This document shows, one piece after another, positions 16,689 through 25,155 of a stretch of 64,000 nt of DNA (position 1 is its first letter; every line of letters starts with the position of its first letter). Source of the stretch: Celerinatantimonas sp046054195. GTDB taxonomy: Bacteria > Pseudomonadota > Gammaproteobacteria > Enterobacterales > Celerinatantimonadaceae. The stretch covers positions 62,001-126,000 of the forward strand of contig NZ_JBEQCS010000005.1 in NCBI RefSeq assembly GCF_046054195.1, written 5' to 3'. The translations under genes and the position numbers were made by a program. Under the pieces are notes generated by a model. The model did no database searches and was not told the DNA's origin. It saw nothing but the letters and a program-made list of their open reading frames with translations.

Positions 16689-16859
16689 TTACTTGATTTT
16701 GCCTTCTTTGTAAACAACATGTTTGCGAACAACGGGATCGTATTTTTTGATCTCCATTTTTTCAGGCATGTTACGTTTGTTTTTATCAGTAGTATAGAAA
16801 TGACCTGTACCAGCTGAAGAATTCAAACGAATTTTTTCACGTGCACCTTTCTTAGCCAT
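16689..16859 (-). CDS. rpmG: 50S ribosomal protein L33
   Basis: This 56-aa L33 of the large ribosomal subunit begins MAKKGAREKIRLNSSAGTG and contains FYTTDKNKRN and a basic C-terminus (HVVYKEGKIK). It lacks the paired Cys of the zinc-binding paralogue, so it is the Cys-free form. It follows rpmB by 12 nt and shares its operon; GGAGC precedes the ATG. Confidence 0.97.
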   Translation of the reverse strand: MAKKGAREKIRLNSSAGTGHFYTTDKNKRNMPEKMEIKKYDPVVRKHVVYKEGKIK

Positions 16860-16871
16860 GATTTAAGCTCC

Positions 16872-17108
16872 TTAAACGTTTTCGCCACGACCACGGATGT
16901 CTGCTAATACAGCGTCAATCCCTTTTTTGTCGATGATCCGCATTCCTTTAGTAGAAACGCGCAGTTTAACAAAACGTTTCTCGCTTTCGACCCAGAAACG
17001 GTGTGATTGCAAATTAGGCAAAAAACGGCGACGAGTGCGGTTTTTTGCGTGTGATACGTTGTTACCAACGGCTGGTTTTTTACCAGTAACTTGGCATACT
17101 TTAGACAT
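16872..17108 (-). CDS. rpmB: 50S ribosomal protein L28
   Basis: This 78-aa L28 of the large ribosomal subunit begins MSKVCQVTGKKPAVGNNVSH and contains RTRRRFLPNLQSHRFWVESE. The start is the ATG at 17108; an in-frame upstream extension to 17219 has no family counterpart. It is first in the rpmB-rpmG operon, with the usual promoter region between it and radC. Confidence 0.97.
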   Translation of the reverse strand: MSKVCQVTGKKPAVGNNVSHAKNRTRRRFLPNLQSHRFWVESEKRFVKLRVSTKGMRIIDKKGIDAVLADIRGRGENV

Positions 17109-17250
17109 GTCAGTCTCTCCAAAAATTACTTCTGCTCGAGCATCTGTTTGCCCCGTGAGGCCGTCGCCCGGGACGACAGAAAGGCCGCATTTTATACAGC
17201 AAAACGCACGCAATATCAACTAAAATATCACATTATGCTGGATTTTTAAG

Positions 17251-17925
17251 CTAAATCCATCCTCGCTGCGCAAACGAGACGATTTGCCCACATCCAACAA
17301 CGATATGGTCCAAAACTCGGACATCGATTAAATGTAGCGCTTGAATCAGCTTATCGGTAATAGCCCGATCCGCATGACTCGGCTCTGCGACACCCGACGG
17401 ATGATTATGCGCCAATATCACGGCTGCGGCATTGTGCTCCAATACCTGTTGAACCACAACCCGCGGATAAACACTCGCCGCATCGATGGTTCCAAAGAAA
17501 ATCGGCGCGAATTGTAACACTCGATGCTGATTATCCAAAAGCAATAATGCAAATACCTCGCGGTTAAATCCACAAAGTTCACTCTGAAGGTACTCAAACA
17601 CCTGTTCCGGGCTGGTCATTGAGTCTTTTGTTTTTAACTCAGAGCGTAAAAATCTTCGGCTCATTTCAAGTGCAGCCTGCAACTGGCTATATTTAGCACT
17701 GCCAACACCATGATGGGCACAAAAAACCGACTCACTGGCCCCTAATAGCGCTTGCAGTGAGCCAAAATCACATAACAGTTCACGAGCTAAGCCAACGGCA
17801 TCGGTGCCTTGATAGCCCGTACGTAAAAAAATCGCCAGTAATTCCGCATCCGATAACGCTTTAGCACCTTTATCGAGTAATTTTTCCCGCGGTCGCTCAT
17901 CAACAGGCCACTGCGAAATAGCCAT
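17251..17925 (-). CDS. radC: RadC family protein (JAB/MPN domain)
   Basis: This 224-aa protein has an N-terminal helix-hairpin-helix-like part (RPREKLLDKGAKALSDAELLAIFLRTG) and a C-terminal JAB/MPN domain. The metal motif is HNHPSG...D (AAVILAHNHPSGVAEPSHAD). Historically called a DNA repair protein, but E. coli studies do not support a direct repair role, so its function is open. It sits at its conserved place between rpmB and coaBC, divergent from coaBC. Full length. Confidence 0.94.
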   Translation of the reverse strand: MAISQWPVDERPREKLLDKGAKALSDAELLAIFLRTGYQGTDAVGLARELLCDFGSLQALLGASESVFCAHHGVGSAKYSQLQAALEMSRRFLRSELKTKDSMTSPEQVFEYLQSELCGFNREVFALLLLDNQHRVLQFAPIFFGTIDAASVYPRVVVQQVLEHNAAAVILAHNHPSGVAEPSHADRAITDKLIQALHLIDVRVLDHIVVGCGQIVSFAQRGWI

Positions 17926-17965
17926 GAAGGTTCCTTGATAGATTTATTTTGATAAATATATCAAT

Positions 17966-17984
17966 AAATAGAATATTTCTATTT
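17966..17984. promoter_or_regulatory. AT-rich inverted repeat between radC and coaBC
   Basis: A perfect 8-bp inverted repeat (AAATAGAA-TAT-TTCTATTT) lies between the divergent radC and coaBC genes. It may be an operator or simply part of an AT-rich promoter region. Confidence 0.3.
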
Positions 17985-18117
17985 GTCAATACGATGGCTC
18001 AATAACTCACCATTTTTAACCATCTGATAAGCCATTTTATGGCACTGATAACACGCTACGTTTTTTCAAATTTATGGTACAGTAAAACCAGTTTTTAACT
18101 ATGGCTGAGCTCTTGTT

Positions 18118-19323
18118 GTGTTAGAAGGAAAACAGATACTCATTGCAGGCAGTGGCGGTATTGCTGCGTATAAACTTCCCGAGTTGGTTCGCGCATTTGT
18201 CAAACAAGGTGCAAGTGTTCGTGTGGTTTTAACCGAACATGCCAGCCACTTTGTCTCGCCGATGGCTCTACAAGCTGTGAGTGGACATCCGGTTGCACAA
18301 GCATTGATGGACCCACACGCAGAGTTGTCGATGAGCCACATCGAACTAGCCAAATGGGCAGATGTTGTACTGCTCGCGCCAGCAACCGCCAATTGCATCG
18401 CAAAACTTGCCCATGGCATTGCAGACGATCTAGTCAGTACTTTATTGCTCGCGACCCCCGCACCGATTGCTATCGCTCCAGCGATGAATCAACAGATGTA
18501 TCGCGCGAGCGCCACAACCGAGAATTTAGCAATCTTAAAAAGACGTGGGGTTTGGCAACTGGGGCCTGCAGCAGGAGAGCAAGCCTGTGGTGATATAGGC
18601 CCTGGCCGCATGCTACAACCCGATGAGCTAGTCTTTGGCATAATCGAGCATTTAAAACCGCAATCTAAGCCGCTGGCTAACAAACACGTAACGATTACCG
18701 CAGGCCCAACGCAAGAAGCAATCGACCCGGTGCGTTATATTAGCAATTACAGCTCTGGGAAAATGGGTTATGCGCTGGCTCGAGCAGCATATGCAGCAGG
18801 CGCAGACGTTACGATTATCAGCGGACCGGTAAATTTAGCCACACCGACTGGATGCAAGCGCATTGATGTTAAAAGTGCCCGCCAGATGCATCAGGCCGCG
18901 CTGGATGCGGCAGCTCACAGCGATATCTTTATCGGCTGCGCAGCTGTTGCTGACTATCGAGTCAGTGAGATTGCTGAGCAAAAGATTAAAAAAAGCAATG
19001 AACAAATGCAGCTGACGTTAGTTCGTAACCCTGATATAGTCGCCGCTGTTGCCAATTTAACGCAGCGACCTTTTGTGGTTGGCTTTGCCGCTGAAACCCA
19101 AGACGTTGCTCGTTATGCAAAAGATAAAATGCAACGTAAACATTTAGATATGATTGCCGCTAACAATGTATCGTCGCCCGATAGTGGCTTTAATGTCGAT
19201 GAAAATGCCCTTCAGGTGTTCTGGGCCGATGGTGAAAAAACGCTCCCTCGCGCCAGTAAACAGCAATTGGCAGACCAATTAATTGAACTGATAACGACTC
19301 AATACCAGCATGAAACAAATTGA
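18118..19323 (+). CDS. coaBC: Bifunctional phosphopantothenoylcysteine decarboxylase/synthetase
   Basis: CoaBC makes 4'-phosphopantetheine from 4'-phosphopantothenate and cysteine for coenzyme A. The N-terminal flavoprotein (CoaC) half has ILIAGSGGIAAYK, the PXMNXXMW-type motif APAMNQQMY and a catalytic Cys in QACGDIGPGRM. The C-terminal synthetase (CoaB) half has ITAGPTQEAIDPVRYISNYS and the KIKK segment. Full length at 401 aa. The start is GTG at 18118. The last 14 bp overlap dut, the usual arrangement. Confidence 0.96.
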   Translation: MLEGKQILIAGSGGIAAYKLPELVRAFVKQGASVRVVLTEHASHFVSPMALQAVSGHPVAQALMDPHAELSMSHIELAKWADVVLLAPATANCIAKLAHGIADDLVSTLLLATPAPIAIAPAMNQQMYRASATTENLAILKRRGVWQLGPAAGEQACGDIGPGRMLQPDELVFGIIEHLKPQSKPLANKHVTITAGPTQEAIDPVRYISNYSSGKMGYALARAAYAAGADVTIISGPVNLATPTGCKRIDVKSARQMHQAALDAAAHSDIFIGCAAVADYRVSEIAEQKIKKSNEQMQLTLVRNPDIVAAVANLTQRPFVVGFAAETQDVARYAKDKMQRKHLDMIAANNVSSPDSGFNVDENALQVFWADGEKTLPRASKQQLADQLIELITTQYQHETN

Positions 19324-19765
19324 ACTGAAAATCCTCGACCCACGGGTCGGCCAAGAATTTCCTCTTCCTTCATACGCAACGACAGGCTCTGCCGGAATGG
19401 ATCTGCGTGTTTGCTTGGATGAGCCGCTTACCTTAAACCCAGGCCAGTGCGAACTGTTGCCAACTGGTTTAGCGATTCATATCAAAGACCTAAATTTAGC
19501 AGCAACTATTTTGCCGCGCTCAGGCCTTGGCCATAAACACGGCTTAGTGCTGGGCAATCTGGTCGGCTTAATCGACTCTGATTATCAAGGCGAGCTAAAA
19601 ATCTCATTGTGGAATCGCTCTAACACTCCTTACACCATCGAACCAGGTGAACGAGTTGCTCAGCTCGTCATTATGCCCGTTGTTCAAGCGCAATTTTCCG
19701 TTGTTAACGATTTTGACGAAACGGAACGGGGAACAGGCGGCTTCGGTCACTCTGGAGTCAAATAA
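19310..19765 (+). CDS. dut: Deoxyuridine 5'-triphosphate nucleotidohydrolase
   Basis: Dut hydrolyses dUTP to dUMP and pyrophosphate, keeping uracil out of DNA and feeding thymidylate synthesis. The 151-aa trimeric dUTPase shows all family motifs in order: ATTGSAGMDLR, ILPRSGLGHKHG, LVGLIDSDYQGEL, ERVAQLVIMP and the flexible C-terminal arm RGTGGFGHSG. It overlaps coaBC by 14 bp. Confidence 0.97.
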   Translation: MKQIELKILDPRVGQEFPLPSYATTGSAGMDLRVCLDEPLTLNPGQCELLPTGLAIHIKDLNLAATILPRSGLGHKHGLVLGNLVGLIDSDYQGELKISLWNRSNTPYTIEPGERVAQLVIMPVVQAQFSVVNDFDETERGTGGFGHSGVK

Positions 19766-19807
19766 TTTCTTAACGTGTCGCGCTAATCAGATAATTAGGA
19801 AGTCAGA

Positions 19808-20401
19808 ATGGCGGGTAAAACCAAAACCAATCGTCGAGAACAGATCCTTCAAGCACTTGCTGTCATGCTGGAAACCAGCCCCGGAAAACGGATCACAACC
19901 GCCCGGCTGGCCAGTGAAGTTGGGGTATCAGAAGCCGCTCTTTATCGCCATTTTCCAAGTAAAGCGCGCATGTTTGAAGGGCTTATCGAGTTCATTGAAG
20001 ATTCACTGCTCTCGCGTATTAACATGATCCAGAGCGAAGAGAAAGATACGCTGACCCGCTGTCAGCATGTCTTACAGCTGCTGCTGGGATTTGCTGAACG
20101 AAATCCAGGGATCACCCGTTTACTTAACGGCGATGCACTGCAGGGTGAACACGAACGGCTGCGCACCCGTGTAGATAATCTCTATTCAAAGATTGAATCG
20201 CAACTTAAGCAGATCCTTCGAGAAAAACGGATCCGCGAAGGACATGGATTTAACCTTGATGAAGGCCAGTTAGCGAACTTTTTGCTCGCTTATGCCGAAG
20301 GTCGCATTGCTCAGTTTGTACGCAGCAACTTTGCCTTAAAACCGACCGAGTATTTTGAACTGCAATGGCAGTTTATCCGCCAACAGCTTCTACAAAGTTA
20401 A
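19808..20401 (+). CDS. slmA: Nucleoid occlusion factor SlmA (TetR fold)
   Basis: SlmA binds specific chromosomal sites and, when DNA-bound, blocks FtsZ ring assembly over the nucleoid. The 197-aa TetR-family protein has an N-terminal HTH: RITTARLASEVGVSEAALYRHF (read in parts), then PSKARMFEGLIEFIED. The C-terminal dimerisation domain ends QLQWQFIRQQLL-like (ELQWQFIRQQLLQS). It lies 42 nt after dut, conserved order. Confidence 0.95.
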   Translation: MAGKTKTNRREQILQALAVMLETSPGKRITTARLASEVGVSEAALYRHFPSKARMFEGLIEFIEDSLLSRINMIQSEEKDTLTRCQHVLQLLLGFAERNPGITRLLNGDALQGEHERLRTRVDNLYSKIESQLKQILREKRIREGHGFNLDEGQLANFLLAYAEGRIAQFVRSNFALKPTEYFELQWQFIRQQLLQS

Positions 20402-20404
20402 GCA

Positions 20405-21048
20405 GAACCCGGATGCATAGCAACTCGCATCCGGTTCCCGCTTAACCAACGCAATATCCAACCCCGCCATCCGCTTCGCTCCTAGCGGGCTACCAACATT
20501 CCCAAAAGCCATCGTAGCCCGGATGTAATGCAATGGAATCCGGGGAAATTTGTGCGCAAATCCGCCAAACCGACGCAATATCCAACCCCGCCATCCGCTT
20601 CGCTCCTAGCGGGCTACAAATGTTTCCAAAAGCCATCGTAGCCCGGATGTAATGCAATGGAATCCGGGGAAATTTATACGCTAATCCGCCAAACCGACGC
20701 AATATCCAACCCCGCCATCCGCTTCGCTTCTAGCGGGCTACAAGCGATTCCAAAAACAACCGTGCCCCGGGTGTAATGAAATAAAATTTAGCCGCCACCA
20801 AACGCGTTCAAAAACAACCATAGCCCGGATGCAATGCAATGGGATCCGGGAATTTATACACAAATCCGCTAAACTAACGTAATATTCAACCCCGCCATCC
20901 GCTTCGCTCCTAACGGGCTACATACGTTTCCATAAACCATCGTTCCCCAGATGTAATGAAATAAAATTTAGCCACCAAACATTTTCAAAAACAACCGTAG
21001 CCCGGATGCAATGAAATGGAATCCGGGAATTTATGCACAAAATCAGCC
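20405..21048. repeat. Compound hairpin-repeat locus (REP/BIME-like)
   Basis: A head-to-tail repeat tract fills most of the slmA-mscS gap. Long units of about 122-124 bp start at 20514, 20638 and 20820. A truncated head unit lies at 20405-20513 and a truncated tail unit at 20997-21048. Shorter diverged units of about 55-58 bp start at 20762 and 20942. Each long unit contains two hairpins: one based on CCCGGAT...ATCCGGG, one on CCCGCCATCCGC...GCGGG. The unit structure resembles REP/BIME-type palindromes mobilised by RAYT-like transposases, but none is seen here. The first hairpin (20409-20434) could also end slmA transcription. Confidence 0.85.
20409..20434 (+). terminator. Hairpin after slmA
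   Basis: An 8-bp stem (CCGGATGC at 20409-20416, GCATCCGG at 20427-20434) lies 8 nt after the slmA stop. It is the diverged first hairpin of the repeat tract and lacks a T-run, so termination is only possible, not clear. Confidence 0.4.
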
Positions 21049-21192
21049 TAATATCAGAGCTGTAATTTGCAGTGATTATTGGCTTTTCATATCGTCAATC
21101 ACCTACAAATTAAATCCATGTAGATATCGCGCATGAAGCTGATTCTTATGCTAAATTCAAACTCTAGCAATTCTTCTTAAGCAAGGAACGTT

Positions 21193-22020
21193 ATGGACAT
21201 CATCAACCATGCCTCGGGCTGGTTCTCAAATAACGAAGATCTGGTGTTGCAGTATTTTGTCAATGCGGCATCGGCTCTGGTTATCATCGTTGTAGGCTTT
21301 ATCGTGGCTGGCATTATTGCCTCCAGCATCGAACGAGTCATGAACAAACGAAAAGTCGATAAGACCATCAGCTCATTCACCGGCTCAATGGTGAAATACT
21401 CACTCATTGCCTTTGTTATTATCGCCGCATTATCTCGTCTGGGAGTCCAGACAGCATCCTTTGTTGCTGTATTAGGTGCTGCGGGTTTAGCCATTGGTTT
21501 AGCGCTACAAGGCAGTTTATCTAATTTTGCTGCTGGGGTTTTAATTGTTGGTTTTCGCCCTTTTCGCGCCGGTGATTATGTAGAAATGGCCAGCACCGCC
21601 GGAACAGTAAAATCGGTACAGATTTTAACAACAACCCTAACCACACCGGATAATAAAGAAGTGATTGTGCCAAACTCCAGTGTGTTTGGTGGCTCTATTA
21701 CCAACTATTCGCGTCACGATAAACGCCGTTTAGACCTTGTGATTGGGGTGAGTTACAAAGCAGACTTAGCGCAGACTAAAGCAGTGCTCAAGGCTGTTTT
21801 AGATAATGAACCACGCATTTTAAAAGATGAAGCAATCACTCTGGGAGTGCTTGAACTTGCCAATAGTTCAGTGAATTTTGCGGTTCGCCCGTGGGTTAAA
21901 ACGAGCGACTTCTGGCCAGTGCGTTATGACTTGCTTGAAGCGATTAAAAACGCGCTTGATGAAGCCGGCATCGAAATTCCATTTCCACAAATGGATGTTC
22001 ATATCGACCGCAATAGCTAA
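21193..22020 (+). CDS. mscS: Small-conductance mechanosensitive channel MscS
   Basis: MscS opens under membrane tension and releases solutes on hypo-osmotic shock. The 275-aa protein has three N-terminal membrane segments (about residues 18-48, 60-82, 85-118). The pore-lining TM3 is Gly/Ala-rich (AVLGAAGLAIGLALQGSL). The following beta domain contains VEMASTAGTVKSVQI and NKEVIVPNSSVFGGSITNYS, and a C-terminal cage domain ends in FPQMDVHI. Length is close to E. coli MscS (286 aa). It is a single gene bounded by the repeat tract and a terminator. Confidence 0.95.
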   Translation: MDIINHASGWFSNNEDLVLQYFVNAASALVIIVVGFIVAGIIASSIERVMNKRKVDKTISSFTGSMVKYSLIAFVIIAALSRLGVQTASFVAVLGAAGLAIGLALQGSLSNFAAGVLIVGFRPFRAGDYVEMASTAGTVKSVQILTTTLTTPDNKEVIVPNSSVFGGSITNYSRHDKRRLDLVIGVSYKADLAQTKAVLKAVLDNEPRILKDEAITLGVLELANSSVNFAVRPWVKTSDFWPVRYDLLEAIKNALDEAGIEIPFPQMDVHIDRNS

Positions 22021-22032
22021 CTTTTACTTTAA

Positions 22033-22057
22033 CCAGAGCAGTTTTAAGCTGCTCTGG
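22033..22057 (+). terminator. Terminator after mscS
   Basis: A 9-bp stem (CCAGAGCAG at 22033-22041, CTGCTCTGG at 22049-22057) has a 7-nt loop and is followed by a pyrimidine-rich stretch ending in TTTTTT. Confidence 0.75.
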
Positions 22058-22205
22058 CTGAGCTCTCTTCTTTTTTAATATTGATAATTTCAATAATTAA
22101 ATTATCAACTTTCACTACACCTCTCAAACCGCTTCTTTAAATTCAGCTAAGTTGACAGATTAGTTGCAGTTTATGTTTTAACTCTGATTTATAAGGAAAT
22201 GGACA

Positions 22206-23219
22206 ATGAAAGGCGCTTTTTTAAGTATTATTGCAACTTTTTATCTGTCATTGAGCTGTCAAGGGATAGCCAAACAGGTTGAAGTTCATGACCCAGCCAT
22301 GGCCAAAGATGGCAACACTTATTATGTCTTTAGTACCGGCCCGGGCATTACCTTTTATTCGTCAACAGATCTTAAACATTACCAGCTCGCAGGCCGCGTT
22401 TTTAAAAACCAACCAAGTTGGGCATTGCGAGTAGCACCAAGGTTTGATGGCCACCTTTGGGCCCCAGATATCCTGCATTATCAGCATAAATTTTATCTTT
22501 ATTATTCGGTGTCTGCCTTTGGCAAAAACACCTCAGCCATTGGTGTTGCCACAAACTCAACACTTGACCCAAAAGCCAAAAATTATCAATGGGTTGACCA
22601 AGGAATAGTGGTGCAATCGATCCCCTATCGCGATAACTGGAACGCAATAGATCCAGCAGTATCATTTGATGAGCACGGTACACCTTGGCTTGCTTTTGGC
22701 TCATTCTGGAGTGGTATCAAACTTACTCAGTTAGCCCCAAATCTAACCCGTTTAGCCTCGCCTCAGCGTTGGATTAATTTGGCTAGACGCCACAATTCAA
22801 AAGCTAACAATGAAGCTTTAGCTGGTGATGGTGCGATCGAAGCACCCTTTATTTTTCATCACCAAGGCTATTATTATCTGTTTGTCTCCTTTGATTATTG
22901 CTGTCGAAAAATGAACAGCACCTACAATATTCGTGTCGGGCGCAGTCATCACATTCAAGGCCCTTACATTGATAAAGCAGGAGTGGCAATGCTCAATGGA
23001 GGCGGAAGCTTAGTGCTTCAAGGCAACAAAGACTGGGTAGCCTTAGGGCACAATGGTGTTTACCACTTTAATAGTAAGGATTACATGGTCTTTCATGCCT
23101 ATGAGAGTGCAGATCATGCGATACAAAAATTACGAATATTACAAGTTCATTGGAAAGATGGTTGGCCGAGAGTAAACAGTGCCGATTTAAATCGAAATAC
23201 GACTATTTTAGAGCCTTGA
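22206..23219 (+). CDS. Secreted GH43 arabinan endo-1,5-alpha-L-arabinosidase
   Basis: This predicted exported endo-arabinanase would cleave alpha-1,5-linked arabinan of plant or algal polysaccharides. An N-terminal signal peptide (about residues 1-23) precedes a GH43 five-bladed propeller. The expected catalytic residues are visible: base Asp29 in VHDPAMAK, pKa-modulating Asp149 in WNAIDPAVSF, and acid Glu212 in GDGAIEAPFI. HLWAPDI and YYLFVSFDYCCR are also typical of the arabinanase branch. Length (337 aa) is that of a single-domain enzyme. No arabinose transport or catabolic genes adjoin it, so it stands alone. Confidence 0.9.
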   Translation: MKGAFLSIIATFYLSLSCQGIAKQVEVHDPAMAKDGNTYYVFSTGPGITFYSSTDLKHYQLAGRVFKNQPSWALRVAPRFDGHLWAPDILHYQHKFYLYYSVSAFGKNTSAIGVATNSTLDPKAKNYQWVDQGIVVQSIPYRDNWNAIDPAVSFDEHGTPWLAFGSFWSGIKLTQLAPNLTRLASPQRWINLARRHNSKANNEALAGDGAIEAPFIFHHQGYYYLFVSFDYCCRKMNSTYNIRVGRSHHIQGPYIDKAGVAMLNGGGSLVLQGNKDWVALGHNGVYHFNSKDYMVFHAYESADHAIQKLRILQVHWKDGWPRVNSADLNRNTTILEP

Positions 23220-23737
23220 GTGTATAAGATGGCTTAAGATGTCAAAAATTATTACAAAATTTTTCCTAACTACAGATTTTTTCACTAGGAACAAAACGTC
23301 CCTGTTCAGCTCAAAAATTTTGCAATGAGTCGATATTAAATATTATTAACATGCTTTTTCTTAAAATAAAATGCTATTATTTTCAAATTGTTATTTTATA
23401 GTTTCATCGTCAATCGAGCTAACCTCTATTTGAATCTCCCCTTTATTTAAGGCTTTTAAATTTTTATTTTGTTAACCATCATTTAACATATTTACAATAA
23501 TTTACACGTATCATACATCTATTTTCGTGACATACATCACTTTTTCTGCTTAAATATATATCAAATGTTATTTGTTTGTTAAACAGCTGTTTTGATGTTT
23601 AATATTTTGTAAGGTTTTTTACAAAGAAAGAGCCGCATCCCACCTCACTGACAACATGACTCTTTGCCAGTATCTGAGACGTCGACCCGCTAACACAGCA
23701 ACGACAAACACTACTACTTGATACGAAAGGAGAGAAT
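23220..23737 (+). other. Long AT-rich gap and leader before the 43-aa miniprotein
   Basis: No coding frame is seen. The stretch is very AT-rich to about 23600. It contains a CRP-like site (23525-23542), a TATATAT box at about 23557 and then a leader of roughly 150-180 nt ending in a strong Shine-Dalgarno. It is probably the promoter and 5' UTR of the 23738 gene. Confidence 0.5.
23525..23542 (+). promoter_or_regulatory. Candidate CRP (cAMP receptor protein) site
   Basis: CGTGACATACATCACT contains GTGA-N6-TCAC with both half-sites exact to the core of the CRP consensus TGTGA-N6-TCACA. It lies about 15 nt before an AT-rich box (TATATAT) and about 200 bp before the 43-aa gene, an arrangement that suits activation. 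Confidence 0.55.
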
Positions 23738-23869
23738 ATGGGACTCATTTTTGAATTTTTTGAGGCAGTGATCATTGCAACAGTTGGTATTTTTAGCTTA
23801 GAGGCCATTAGCCTTGAACACCACCAACGTAAACTCAACGAACGCAAACAAACTGCTGAGATAGAATAA
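23738..23869 (+). CDS. Small single-pass membrane protein (43 aa), unknown
   Basis: This 43-codon gene has a near-ideal Shine-Dalgarno (AAAGGAGAG, 6-7 nt before the ATG), a stop at 23867-23869 and a strong terminator 33 nt later. It therefore has the signs of a real, independently transcribed miniprotein. The product starts MGLIFEFFEAVIIATVGIFS, one hydrophobic helix of about 20 residues. A charged cytoplasm-type tail rich in Lys, Arg, His and Glu (HHQRKLNERKQTAEIE) follows. No family is recognised. Such proteins often bind and modulate a larger membrane complex, but no partner is evident here. A CRP-like site upstream suggests carbon-status control. Confidence 0.75.
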   Translation: MGLIFEFFEAVIIATVGIFSLEAISLEHHQRKLNERKQTAEIE

Positions 23870-23902
23870 GCTAAGTCAGAATCTCATGAAAACTATACCC
23901 TA

Positions 23903-23930
23903 AAAAGACTCCGAGCTAACGGAGTCTTTT
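23903..23930 (+). terminator. Terminator of the 43-aa gene
   Basis: An 11-bp stem (AAAAGACTCCG at 23903-23913, CGGAGTCTTTT at 23920-23930) with a 6-nt loop and T-run. Confidence 0.9.
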
Positions 23931-25050
23931 TATATTTGAGTGTCTGCCTCTTAAGATAGCTCGCATCGCTACGATATTTCCTGTTCACTCAACTTCCATC
24001 ATTCCCCGTCATCATGACAAAGAAACGCAAACTCTTTACCTGACCAGCAGAGTGCTGCAATGCCCCACTCATAGGTTTACTCACCAAACATAACGAGTTT
24101 GGCTTGTTCTCAAACGAAGTTGGCTGATTGGATAAAGTATTTGCCTCAACTTTATCTAAAATTCAATCTTGTGTTCAGTTATCAAACAAATTAAAAAGCA
24201 TCCGATTAAGAAATCGACAACATTTACATAAGCATGAGTATTAGTAAATCTGAACTAGCTAAAATATAAACAAGTGCAAATCAGAATAGTGCAAAATATA
24301 CAGTTAAGAGGAAGGTTTAGAACGATATGACTGATGGATGGCCGATAGAGCAAATATCAACAGGATTGCTCTTATCAAAAACAGAACAGAGGCTTCATGA
24401 TAAGCAAAAGCGTCCATCATCCATGGTGTAACTAAGCACAGTACATCACCATGATTCAGTGTAACAAAATTTCGAATATCGAAACCTCCACACTCTAAAA
24501 AACAATGCTCAAAAGCAAAACATAGCTGCACCATTATGGTTTGAATCGAAAAAACATAGAAATAAATGATCAACAATTTGCTTTATAATACATGTATATA
24601 GCTAAAATAGCGTCATCGAGTAATGTTAATTATTTGTTATTACTAAACTGATTGTTAAATTTTATTTGCGTGACAGAATCGCTTAAATGTACTGAAATAT
24701 ATAGCGTTGATGAGGAAGAAGAAGGCAAAATCTTATAAATATTTTTGCAAATAAAGCTTGAAAAGTGTTAACAAGATCTCCATAATAGTTGGCAGATACA
24801 AATAAACAGAGTCACAAAGCAATTGCACTGTTATGAAGCAACACAAGATGGCAGAAAGTAAAAAATCTGAAAGTTGAGTTGAAAACAGTGTGACATTTTG
24901 ATGAAGCAATCATTAGAGTGAACGCAGATGGTGGCTTGGATGTATTAACAAATATGTCCAGTAAGCAGTAAATCTGAATCTGACATTTTTCGTCAGTAAC
25001 ACTACTTAATCTTCTTCATTGCACGGTAATAAAATTTACTGTGTAGAGTT
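23931..25050. other. Gene-free, AT-rich 1.1-kb stretch before the peptide array
   Basis: I find no credible gene. The longest open frame (minus strand, 24304-24576) starts at TTG with no ribosome binding site and looks spurious. The 3' part should contain the promoter of the peptide array. A possible operator CTGAC-N7-GTCAG lies at 24980-24996, and a poor promoter match (TTGCAC at 25019) near 25020-25047. The region may carry an unrecognised regulatory RNA or a decayed gene. Confidence 0.5.
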
Positions 25051-25072
25051 TTTTTGGTTTCGAAACCAAAAA
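25051..25072 (+). promoter_or_regulatory. Perfect 22-bp palindrome in the array leader
   Basis: TTTTTGGTTTC directly abuts its reverse complement GAAACCAAAAA: a perfect 11+11-bp palindrome with no spacer. It could be an operator for a dimeric regulator. As RNA, its 3' A-run is shared with the next hairpin, so the two stems would compete. Confidence 0.6.
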
Positions 25073-25096
25073 CATTCCTCCATAAAGGAATGTTTT
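25069..25096 (+). terminator. Terminator-like hairpin upstream of the first peptide gene
   Basis: A perfect 11-bp stem (AAAACATTCCT at 25069-25079, AGGAATGTTTT at 25086-25096) with a 6-nt loop ends in four Ts, 59 nt before the first peptide ATG. It shares 25069-25072 with the upstream palindrome, so it could act as an attenuator, or simply stop upstream read-through. Confidence 0.6.
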
Positions 25097-25155
25097 AAAC
25101 GACAAATTAGAGTTAAGTAATTATGCGTAGGTCCAAACGCATTGAGGAGAAAATT

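Noticed and set aside
20390..20702. Two similar minus-strand open frames in the repeat tract
   Set aside because: They are read-through of the 124-bp hairpin repeat units; the shared protein sequence reflects the DNA repeat, with no ribosome binding site.
20405..21048. CRISPR-like look of the hairpin repeats
   Set aside because: Units are over 100 bp, the intervening sequence is itself repeated, and there are no cas genes.
23599..23847. 82-aa minus-strand open frame
   Set aside because: Antisense to the 43-aa gene and its leader, which have far better start and stop signals.
24304..24576. 90-aa minus-strand open frame
   Set aside because: Starts at TTG with no ribosome binding site in very AT-rich DNA, and has no recognisable domain.
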